Source: Thermoguttaceae bacterium (GTDB lineage: Bacteria; Planctomycetota; Planctomycetia; Pirellulales; Thermoguttaceae). Taken from it: a stretch of DNA of 16,601 nucleotides. Shown in pieces: positions 1-5,648 of the stretch; within the stretch, counting starts at the first letter, position 1, and every line of letters begins with the position of its first letter. Below the pieces are notes generated by a model. The model was not told the origin of the DNA and made no database searches. It saw only the letters and a list, made by a program, of their open reading frames with translations. Location of the stretch: positions 1,988 through 18,588 of the forward strand of contig JANLFZ010000061.1 of the NCBI GenBank assembly GCA_024653385.1, written 5' to 3'. The position numbers and the translations under genes are program-made.

Positions 1-1006
1 TGCCCAGTGTCGCCGTGGCCGTCAACGGGTAGACGTACACGTTCGGGCCGGTTCGGATGTGCCGGCTCACGGCGTCCTGCACGTGGCCCGGATGCCGGAG
101 GACCCGGCTGGCCAACAGCCGCCCGGGGCCCGGCAACAGGGCCAATTGGTGCGTGACGGTCACGGTCACGTGGTCCTGCCAACCCAGTTCCATGCCCTGG
201 CGGAACTCTTCGAAGTCGGGTCCGACGTAGTGCGTCACCAGCGGCGGCTCGTAGTTCGGATGATAGAAGCGGATCTGCACATCGGTCAGCGGGACGTTCT
301 CGTAGACCCAGTCGCCGGCCGCTTCGTCCCACCGCTCGATTTCCATCCTCCCGGCCGCGTACGCCAGTTTGTTCCGCAGGCGCGTCAGCACGGCCTGTTG
401 CGCCGAGGCGTTGGGAGCAAGCGCATCATAGGCCCGCCTCATCGCGTCGGCCGCTGCCGCGCCAAAAGGAGGTTCTTGCAGCCCCAGAGATCGCGACGGG
501 CAGATGGGCAAGCACGCCAGCACGGCGGCCCAAGCGATCTTCTGGTGCTTCACGCTGCCGGGCTGCACGACAAACGTCATGCCGCCGTCGGTCGGACCGT
601 AGTTGGGGTCCGCCGGGTTCGTGATCGGAAGCTGCTGCGCCGCCTCGCGATCCAGCTCGTAGTAGGGAATGCAGTTCTCCCACTCCAAGACGCCGTGGCT
701 GGCAACCCGCTGGGGAATCCAGACCACGGCACTTCGGGCCGCGGCATAGGCCGCATAGTGGACGACCACCGTGGCGATCATCAACTGGCTGACCTGCACG
801 ATGAACAGGATCACCCAAAGAAACACCGGCAGCGTCAGCACGAAGCTCAGACTCTGCACGCTGCCGTCTTGATCGCCGTGCAGGTGGACCAAGCGCCGCC
901 AGTCGAATCGGGCCCGGTTGAGATGGACGAGCAGTCGCAGAACGACGAGCGAGAGGACCAAGAGGCCGAACCACGGCAGGCAGGCCGAGAGTGCCGCGCG
1001 ATGCAT
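1..1006 (-). CDS. TadE-like Tad pilus assembly protein, C-terminus beyond left edge
   Basis: I translated this frame by hand from the ATG at 1006. It stays open to the window edge, giving about 335 residues with the C-terminus missing. The start is supported by AGGGAGG at 1014-1020, 7 nt before the ATG. There are two hydrophobic segments. One is at residues about 4-28. The second, at about 52-84, is followed by an alanine-rich HYAAYAAARSA stretch that resembles the TadE/TadG N-terminal membrane region. The remainder looks like a long extracytoplasmic domain. TadE-family proteins are membrane-anchored pseudopilin-like components of Flp pili. The gene follows the prepilin peptidase by 13 nt, as expected for a Tad operon. 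The extra N-terminal membrane segment is unusual, because most TadE proteins have one. The family call rests on the membrane region plus context. The long plus-strand reading frame opposite it is a shadow. Confidence 0.66.
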   Translation of the reverse strand, partial: MHRAALSACLPWFGLLVLSLVVLRLLVHLNRARFDWRRLVHLHGDQDGSVQSLSFVLTLPVFLWVILFIVQVSQLMIATVVVHYAAYAAARSAVVWIPQRVASHGVLEWENCIPYYELDREAAQQLPITNPADPNYGPTDGGMTFVVQPGSVKHQKIAWAAVLACLPICPSRSLGLQEPPFGAAAADAMRRAYDALAPNASAQQAVLTRLRNKLAYAAGRMEIERWDEAAGDWVYENVPLTDVQIRFYHPNYEPPLVTHYVGPDFEEFRQGMELGWQDHVTVTVTHQLALLPGPGRLLASRVLRHPGHVQDAVSRHIRTGPNVYVYPLTATATLG

Positions 1007-1019
1007 CGGTGGGCCTCCC

Positions 1020-1592
1020 TCACAGTAACCGTTCGACCAGCGAGAACTCGACGATCACCGCGGCCGCCAAGGCGCACGGAGCCAGGTACAAGGGAGACTG
1101 GAATTGCGTTCGCTCTTCCGGCGTGAGCGGACCGGGCTTTGCCAGCCGCGCAAACCAACCGAGTTGGCGCATTGCCAGGCGCAGCAACATCGCCGGCCCG
1201 AGTCGCCACACCAAGGCGATCAATCCGGCGCAGCCGCCGAGAACGAAGGTCCACAGCATCGCGGTGATGCCGCGGTCCGTCCCCAGCACGGCGCCCATCA
1301 TCGCCAGCAGCTTCACGTCGCCACCTTTGACTTGGAACAGCACGAAGCACACCAACAGCACGAACCCGCAGGCCGCAAAGCCGAGAAGGCTATCCGCCAA
1401 TCCGATCCAGCCGAGCGCTTCGAGCGTCTCCCAATCGACCAGCGCTGCCCAACCAAGCAGGGTCCCCAGTCCGTTGAGCCCCCAGGCCGCCAGGATCCCG
1501 GGATAGGTGGTCCAGTTGTAGATCTTGTGGCGAAGGATGTCGGTTGCCGCGACGACCGACAACAACCCCAGCAACAGGACCGTGGCGACCAT
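1020..1592 (-). CDS. cpaA: Type IV prepilin peptidase, CpaA/TadV family (A24)
   Basis: A 190-residue polytopic membrane protein rich in Leu, Ala, Gly and Val. A24 peptidases are aspartic proteases that cleave the short leader of prepilins at the membrane. The two expected aspartates are visible: D18 in ATDILRHKIYN after the first membrane segment, and D92 in VKGGDVKLLAMMGA. That second motif corresponds to GxGD, but the first glycine position is lysine (KGGD). The length fits the small CpaA/TadV type without the N-terminal methylase domain of PilD. It sits 12 nt after one Flp-like prepilin gene and 13 nt before the TadE-like gene, so its likely substrates are the two neighbouring prepilins. 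No strong Shine-Dalgarno sequence is visible, and coupling to the upstream pilin gene is likely. Confidence 0.87.
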   Translation of the reverse strand: MVATVLLLGLLSVVAATDILRHKIYNWTTYPGILAAWGLNGLGTLLGWAALVDWETLEALGWIGLADSLLGFAACGFVLLVCFVLFQVKGGDVKLLAMMGAVLGTDRGITAMLWTFVLGGCAGLIALVWRLGPAMLLRLAMRQLGWFARLAKPGPLTPEERTQFQSPLYLAPCALAAAVIVEFSLVERLL

Positions 1593-1604
1593 GAGGCCGA
1601 ACCG

Positions 1605-1826
1605 TCAGGGGACGGTGCCGGGCTGCTGGGCTTGCTGCGCGCCTTGTTCGAGGTCCGACAAGCCCTGCTCGAAAAAAGCCCGGATGCGCGGCCAGCCGTA
1701 TCGGATCAAGAAGATCAGAATGGGCAAGGCGATCGCGCCGATAATCAGGATGGTCTCGAGGCTGACGGCCCCGTCTTCACTCTCGTGGACCTTGCGAAGC
1801 AGGCCCCCCAGCGATGCCTTCTTCAT
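1605..1826 (-). CDS. Flp-like type IVb prepilin (first of two)
   Basis: A 73-residue small protein. I chose the ATG at 1826 because GAGGAGAGG lies 5 nt upstream (1832-1840); an in-frame start 11 codons earlier has no such site. The N-terminus is a basic, class-III-type leader of 19 residues ending in EDG. The predicted cleavage G19/A20 is followed by AVSLETILIIG, with the conserved Glu at +5 (E24), and then one hydrophobic segment to about residue 40. The C-terminal part is amphipathic and ends in a Gln-rich tail. Flp prepilins are processed by the TadV/CpaA peptidase, encoded immediately downstream, and polymerise into adhesive Tad pili. It could be the major pilin or a minor one; sequence alone cannot decide. 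Confidence 0.74.
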   Translation of the reverse strand: MKKASLGGLLRKVHESEDGAVSLETILIIGAIALPILIFLIRYGWPRIRAFFEQGLSDLEQGAQQAQQPGTVP

Positions 1827-1871
1827 AAGCACCTCTCCTCGCTCGGACGCTCTGGGCAATGGCCTGGTGGT

Positions 1872-2084
1872 CTATAGGAATGGCCAAGACACCAAGAGCG
1901 ACACCATTTCGTATGCCAAACGGATGATCCTCGGCCCTATGCGAAGAATGAACACCACCATCGGCAGGACGACGCCGAGAATCAGCACGTAGTCGAGCGA
2001 GGCCACTCCCGCCCGGCTCGCTCCGCGTGTCGTCGCCGATCGGTTGCGCGGGTCACTCACGATGACCGCCTCCGAGTGTCCCAT
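1872..2084 (-). CDS. Flp-like type IVb prepilin (second, divergent)
   Basis: A 70-residue protein. I chose the ATG at 2084, 5 nt after the cpaF stop at 2090, because longer in-frame starts would overlap the ATPase gene. No clear Shine-Dalgarno sequence is present, so coupling to cpaF is likely. After a 26-residue leader with several Arg, the motif RAG/VASLDYVLILG matches an Flp processing site, with Asp rather than the usual Glu at +5 (D31) and the typical Tyr at +6. One hydrophobic segment follows, then a short basic and hydrophobic C-terminus ending SWPFL. It lies 45 nt upstream of the first Flp-like gene. It is probably a minor pilin or assembly pseudopilin rather than a duplicate, since the two share little beyond the processing region. 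Confidence 0.6.
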   Translation of the reverse strand: MGHSEAVIVSDPRNRSATTRGASRAGVASLDYVLILGVVLPMVVFILRIGPRIIRLAYEMVSLLVSWPFL

Positions 2085-2089
2085 GGTAA

Positions 2090-3253
2090 CTATTTCGTCC
2101 ACAAGGGGCCAGTCCGTTGGATCCGTTCCGCCAACCCCTGTTCGTAGGGCTCCCGGGCGAAGGTCGGCTTCTCGCCCGTGGGAACCAATTCGGCGATCAG
2201 GCGGCCCTCGTCCGTCTTGCCGCAAAGCCGATTGACGAACAGGTCGCAGGTTCGATACTGGTTGGCCTCATCCAGGCCGCGGACCTCGGTGATGCGGGTA
2301 ACCTTGCGGGAACCGTCCTCGCTGAACCGGGCGATCTGCACCACCAGTTGGATCGCGGAGGCCACCTGCGCCCGGGCCACGTACACCGGCAGTTCCACGT
2401 CGGACATCAGCGAAAGCGTTTCCAGACGCATCAGGGCGTCGCGGGGGCTCTCGGCATGAATCGTGGACATGCTGCCCGCATGACCGCTGATCATCGACTG
2501 AATCAGGTCGAGGGCCTCGCCCCCCCGCACCTCTCCCACGATAATCCGGTCGGGCCGCATCCGCAAGGAATTGCGGAACAGCTCGCGCACGTCGAGCCCC
2601 CCGCGACCGGCCGAGTCGGCATGGCGGGCTTCGAGATAAAGACAATGCGTCTGGATCAGACGCAGCTCGGAAGTGTCTTCAATGACGACGATCCGTTCGG
2701 CCTCGGGAATCGCGCGCGACAGCGCGCCGAGCAACGCGGTCTTGCCGGTTCCCGTCCCGCCCGAAATCAACAGGTTCTTCCTCAGGCGGACGCACAACTC
2801 GAGAAACTCGATCGCACTGGCCGAAATGCTGCCGAAACGAAGGAAATCGTCCAGCGTGAGCGCTTGTCTCGAGAACTTCCGGATTGTTACGTACGTGCCA
2901 CCCCGCGCACTGGGGGGAATGATCGCATGAACTCGCGACCCATTGGGAAGCCGGGCGTCCAGCACCGGGTGTTCGTCGGTAATCTCCCGGCCAACCCACT
3001 GGGCGATGTTGTGGACCGCCGAGCGCAGCGCGTCTTCGCTGGCGAATCGAAGGCCGGTGTACTCGAGCCGTCCGTGGCGCTCGATGTACACGTCCTGGGG
3101 CCCGTTGACCATGATCTCGGTGACCGTTTCGTCCTCCAGGAGCCGACCGATCGGCTCCAGGAAGTACTTTACGCTGGCCTCGAAGATCGCTTGCCGGGTC
3201 ATCGCGGGGAGTTGGCGGAAAACGAGGCAGCCGAACCGCCCCCATGGGCCCAA
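2090..3253 (-). CDS. cpaF: CpaF/TadA-type pilus assembly ATPase
   Basis: A 387-residue secretion ATPase of the VirB11/PilT/CpaF superfamily, the cytoplasmic motor that powers Tad pilus assembly. Visible motifs, in order: the N-terminal domain signature TEIMVNGP (about 45-52); the linker ARLPNGSRVHAIIPP (100-114); Walker A GGTGTGKT (165-172); the acidic box IEDTSEL (191-197); Walker B region RIIVGEVRG (236-244); and the His box GHAGSMSTIHA (257-267). All key residues appear intact. The first ATG is at 3253. An internal ATG at 3202 (residue 18, MTRQAIFEA) gives a start closer to the conserved domain; neither has a good Shine-Dalgarno sequence. It is the first gene of the Tad module seen here, followed by two prepilins, the peptidase and TadE. 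The TadB/TadC membrane proteins and secretin are not in the window. Confidence 0.93.
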   Translation of the reverse strand: MGPWGRFGCLVFRQLPAMTRQAIFEASVKYFLEPIGRLLEDETVTEIMVNGPQDVYIERHGRLEYTGLRFASEDALRSAVHNIAQWVGREITDEHPVLDARLPNGSRVHAIIPPSARGGTYVTIRKFSRQALTLDDFLRFGSISASAIEFLELCVRLRKNLLISGGTGTGKTALLGALSRAIPEAERIVVIEDTSELRLIQTHCLYLEARHADSAGRGGLDVRELFRNSLRMRPDRIIVGEVRGGEALDLIQSMISGHAGSMSTIHAESPRDALMRLETLSLMSDVELPVYVARAQVASAIQLVVQIARFSEDGSRKVTRITEVRGLDEANQYRTCDLFVNRLCGKTDEGRLIAELVPTGEKPTFAREPYEQGLAERIQRTGPLWTK

Positions 3254-3330
3254 CAGTCCGAGCCGCCGGGCGGAAGACGCGGAACCAATGAAAGGACAAG
3301 GAGTTCAGATTTCATCATCCGCGACGCCCG

Positions 3331-3350
3331 CCCCGCTGTCAAGCGCGGGG
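3331..3350. other. Short GC-rich hairpin in the cpaF/moaC divergent gap
   Basis: CCCCGC at 3331-3336 and GCGGGG at 3345-3350 form a perfect 6-bp stem with an 8-nt loop. It lies between the divergent cpaF and moaC starts, upstream of the proposed moaC promoter. No T-run follows on either strand, so a terminator is unlikely. A protein-binding site or chance pairing in GC-rich DNA are both possible. Apart from this and the promoter, I see nothing in the 196-nt gap. Confidence 0.3.
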
Positions 3351-3388
3351 ACCCTCGAAAGCATGCGGGGTTCGTGCGGGTCTACCCC

Positions 3389-3417
3389 TCGACGGTCGAT
3401 CCGCGACAACCTACAAT
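3389..3417 (+). promoter_or_regulatory. Candidate sigma70-type promoter for moaC
   Basis: TCGACG (3389-3394, 4/6 to TTGACA) and TACAAT (3412-3417, 5/6 to TATAAT) are separated by exactly 17 nt, ending 32 nt before the moaC ATG. The fit is good for GC-rich DNA. It would drive moaC and the coupled polyprenyl synthase gene. Confidence 0.42.
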
Positions 3418-3449
3418 ACACGTCTTGGTCGTCAGCAAGGTTGGGATTG

Positions 3450-3938
3450 ATGAGCGAGTTTACCCACATTAACCCCTCTGGGGAAATCCGGATGGTCGAT
3501 GTGGGTGGTAAAGAGATCACCTTACGGAAGGCTCGGGCCAGCGCGTGCGTGCGCATGAAGGCGTCCACCCTCCAGAAAATCCAAGAGGGTGCCATCGCCA
3601 AGGGAAGCGTGCTCGAAACGGCTCGATTGGCGGGGATCATGGCAGCCAAGCAGACGGGCGCGTTGATCCCGCTCTGCCACCCCCTGCCCCTGGATGTCGT
3701 CTCGGTCCGTTTCGACTTCCCCGACCCCACCACCGTGGCCATCGAGGCGGAGGTTCGGGCCACCGCGCGCACCGGCGTAGAGATGGAAGCCCTGGTCGCC
3801 GCGAGCGTCGCCGCGCTGACCGTGTACGACATGTGCAAATCGCTGGACCGCGCCATGGTGATCGACCGCGTCCAGTTGGAGGAGAAATCGGGCGGACGGA
3901 GCGGCCACTTTGTTCGAGGGCACTCGGGAACTGATTGA
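3450..3938 (+). CDS. moaC: Cyclic pyranopterin monophosphate synthase MoaC
   Basis: A 162-residue cytoplasmic enzyme, the usual MoaC length. MoaC converts the 3',8-cyclo-GTP product of MoaA into cyclic pyranopterin monophosphate in molybdenum-cofactor synthesis. Family signatures are complete: KGSVLETARLAGI with the catalytic Lys (K51), LIPLCHPLPL (72-81), TGVEMEAL (109-116), TVYDMCK (124-130, with D127 and K130 matching E. coli D128 and K131), and EEKSGGRSG near the end. The ATG at 3450 gives the conserved MSEFTHIN start; the longer upstream reading frame is not supported by homology. The stop codon overlaps the ATG of the next gene (TGATG), so the two are translationally coupled. No other molybdopterin genes are in the window. 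Confidence 0.97.
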   Translation: MSEFTHINPSGEIRMVDVGGKEITLRKARASACVRMKASTLQKIQEGAIAKGSVLETARLAGIMAAKQTGALIPLCHPLPLDVVSVRFDFPDPTTVAIEAEVRATARTGVEMEALVAASVAALTVYDMCKSLDRAMVIDRVQLEEKSGGRSGHFVRGHSGTD

Positions 3939-4942
3939 TGAGCCAAGGCACCAGCCCATGCCGGCCCACGGGAGAGGTGTTGCGGGATCTCTATGCCCCC
4001 GTCCAGGCCGAACTCGACCAGGTGGAAGCCATCCTCCGCGGAGAACTCCACAGCGATTTCCCGTTTGTCGACGGGTTGGCCCAGCACGGCTTTCAGCTCG
4101 GCGGCAAGCGGCTGCGGCCGGCTTTGGTGCTGCTTAGCGGCCGGGCCTGCGGGCCTTTGGGCAGCGCACATCCGATTCTGGGGGCCGTGGTGGAATTGAT
4201 CCACACGGCCACGCTGATCCACGACGACGTGCTCGACGAGGCCCTGGTCCGCCGCCACCTCCAGACCGTCAACTCGCGCTTCGGCAACGAGGCGAGCGTG
4301 CTGTTGGGCGACTACCTCTTCGCCCGCGCCATCTGCCTGGCAGCCCGGCTCGACAGCCTCTACGTCTGCCGGATCGTCAGCGACGCGGTGCGGATCATGT
4401 GCGAAGGCGAACTCCGCCAGGTCGGCACGCGCGGAAATTTCGACCTTTCCGAGGCCGAGTACCTCGAGATCGTGGCCGCCAAGACCGCCGAGTTGTGCGC
4501 GTGCTGTTGCCGGCTGGGCTCGCATTTCGCCGGCGCGGACGATCGGCAAACCGACATCCTGGCTCGTTACGGCCGCCGCCTGGGCATCGCCTTCCAGATC
4601 GTCGACGACGTGCTCGATGTTCGCGGCAGCGAGGCGGTGGTTGGCAAGTCGCTCGGAACCGATCTGGCCAAGCAGAAGCCCACGCTTCCGATCATCCGCC
4701 TGTTGGGCCAGGCCGGCCCGTCGGAACGGGGCCAGGTGATGGACATCCTCCGCCGCTCGGACGACCACCAGGCGGCGGCCCTGGCGCCGTGGCTGGCGCG
4801 GTTCGACGCCGTCGCCTACGCCCAAGAGCAGGCCGTGCTGCACGTGCGCCAGGCCCAAGAGGCACTGGACGCTCTACCGCCCTCGCCGGCGCGCGAGGCG
4901 CTGAAAGGTCTGGCCGACTTCGTCGTGCTGCGCGATCTGTAG
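3938..4942 (+). CDS. Long-chain trans-polyprenyl diphosphate synthase
   Basis: A 334-residue all-helical prenyltransferase of the IspB/HepT/IspA superfamily. It adds isopentenyl diphosphate units to an allylic primer to build the isoprenoid tail of quinones. Motifs: GGKRLRP (55-61), first Asp-rich motif DDVLD (96-100), KTAEL (182-186), second Asp-rich motif in QIVDDVLD (220-227), and KQKPTLP further on. The residues 4 and 5 before the first Asp motif are Thr and Ala, as in E. coli IspB. No bulky chain-limiting aromatic is present, which favours a long (C30-C50) product such as a menaquinone side chain. The RRGKPTVN segment reads RRHLQTVN here, a modest departure. The ATG at 3938 overlaps the moaC stop. 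The downstream neighbour nrdR is convergent. The exact chain length cannot be read from sequence. Confidence 0.92.
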   Translation: MSQGTSPCRPTGEVLRDLYAPVQAELDQVEAILRGELHSDFPFVDGLAQHGFQLGGKRLRPALVLLSGRACGPLGSAHPILGAVVELIHTATLIHDDVLDEALVRRHLQTVNSRFGNEASVLLGDYLFARAICLAARLDSLYVCRIVSDAVRIMCEGELRQVGTRGNFDLSEAEYLEIVAAKTAELCACCCRLGSHFAGADDRQTDILARYGRRLGIAFQIVDDVLDVRGSEAVVGKSLGTDLAKQKPTLPIIRLLGQAGPSERGQVMDILRRSDDHQAAALAPWLARFDAVAYAQEQAVLHVRQAQEALDALPPSPAREALKGLADFVVLRDL

Positions 4943-4986
4943 CTCGATCGAGGCTCCCCGAGCCGGTATGACTGGTGTCGCCGCAC

Positions 4987-5080
4987 ACCAACCCGACGCG
5001 CCAGCGCGGGCCGCACATCCTGTGATCCTCGCTGGCGCCTTCGGGCCCATGGGGTTCCCTCGCTGGCGCTTCGGGTTGGT
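4987..5080. repeat. Three copies of a short intergenic repeat, two forming an inverted pair
   Basis: Copy A, ACCAACCCGACGCGCCAGCG (4987-5006, continuing CGGG to 5010), is the imperfect reverse complement of copy C, CCCTCGCTGGCGCTTCGGGTTGGT (5057-5080). A further shortened copy, B, CCTCGCTGGCGCCTTCGGG, is at 5027-5045 in the same orientation as C. A and C could fold into a long cruciform or hairpin between the convergent polyprenyl synthase and nrdR genes. I recall the unit, of the form CTCGCTGGCGCTTCGGGTTGG, as a common intergenic motif in planctomycete genomes; this needs a genome count. A role as a two-way terminator or a mobile palindromic repeat is plausible, but no T-runs are present. 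Confidence 0.6.
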
Positions 5081-5101
5081 ATGATGGGCGGGGCGGCGGG
5101 C

Positions 5102-5572
5102 CTATTCCTTTGGTCGTCGGGCCTCGGTGAGCATCGGCCGCAACTCATCGACGAAGTCGTGCACATCCTCGAACTGCCGGTAGACGCTGGCGAATCGCAC
5201 GTAGGCGACCTGATCCAACGCGCGGAGCCGTTCCATGACCAACTCGCCGAGTCGCCGGCTTTCGACCTCCGACTCGAAGTTCGCTTCGACGTAGTTCTCG
5301 ACGTCGGCGACGATGGCCTCGATCTGGGCGTCGCTGATCTTGCGCTTCCAGCACGCTTTTTCCAGTCCCAGGCGGATTTTGTCGCGGTCGAAGGGCACGC
5401 GGCTGCCGTCCTTCTTGATGACGGTGATCCGCATCCGCTCGACGCGCTCGTAGGTCGTGAACCTCCGGCGGCACGACAAGCACCGCCGGCGCCGGCGGAT
5501 CGCCGTGCCGTCGGCGCTGGCGCGGGTGTCGAGCACGTGGTCGTTGTCCACGTGGCAATACGGGCATTTCAT
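5102..5572 (-). CDS. nrdR: Transcriptional repressor NrdR
   Basis: A 156-residue protein of standard NrdR length. NrdR represses ribonucleotide reductase genes, sensing ATP/dATP through its ATP-cone and binding paired NrdR boxes through a zinc ribbon. The zinc ligands C3, C6, C31 and C34 are present in MKCPYC and CLSC. The Arg-rich segment IRRRRRCLSCRRRFTTYER (25-43) is the conserved DNA-binding region. The ATP-cone follows (from about residue 49: ITVIKKDGSRVPFDRDKI), and the C-terminal YRQFEDVHDF is typical. The ATG at 5572 has AAAAGG about 10 nt upstream. It lies 76 nt after rpoN on the same strand. No ribonucleotide reductase gene or convincing NrdR box pair was noticed in the window. Confidence 0.97.
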   Translation of the reverse strand: MKCPYCHVDNDHVLDTRASADGTAIRRRRRCLSCRRRFTTYERVERMRITVIKKDGSRVPFDRDKIRLGLEKACWKRKISDAQIEAIVADVENYVEANFESEVESRRLGELVMERLRALDQVAYVRFASVYRQFEDVHDFVDELRPMLTEARRPKE

Positions 5573-5648
5573 CGCGACGAACCTTTTCTGCCCCTGGATA
5601 CCATTGCGGGGGCGCGGAGAAGCTCCGGCGCGCCATCGCCGCCGGCCG

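Noticed and set aside
59..1126. A 355-codon plus-strand open frame at the left edge
   Set aside because: The minus strand here encodes a coherent TadE-like protein with a good ribosome-binding site; the plus-strand product is His/Arg/Gln-rich and resembles nothing.
3305..4858. A 517-codon minus-strand open frame opposite moaC and the polyprenyl synthase gene
   Set aside because: It is the antisense shadow of two clearly recognised genes in GC-rich DNA; its product is low-complexity and matches no family I know.
4987..5080. A CRISPR array in the repeat-bearing gap
   Set aside because: Only three imperfect copies in mixed orientation, with no regular spacers and no cas genes.
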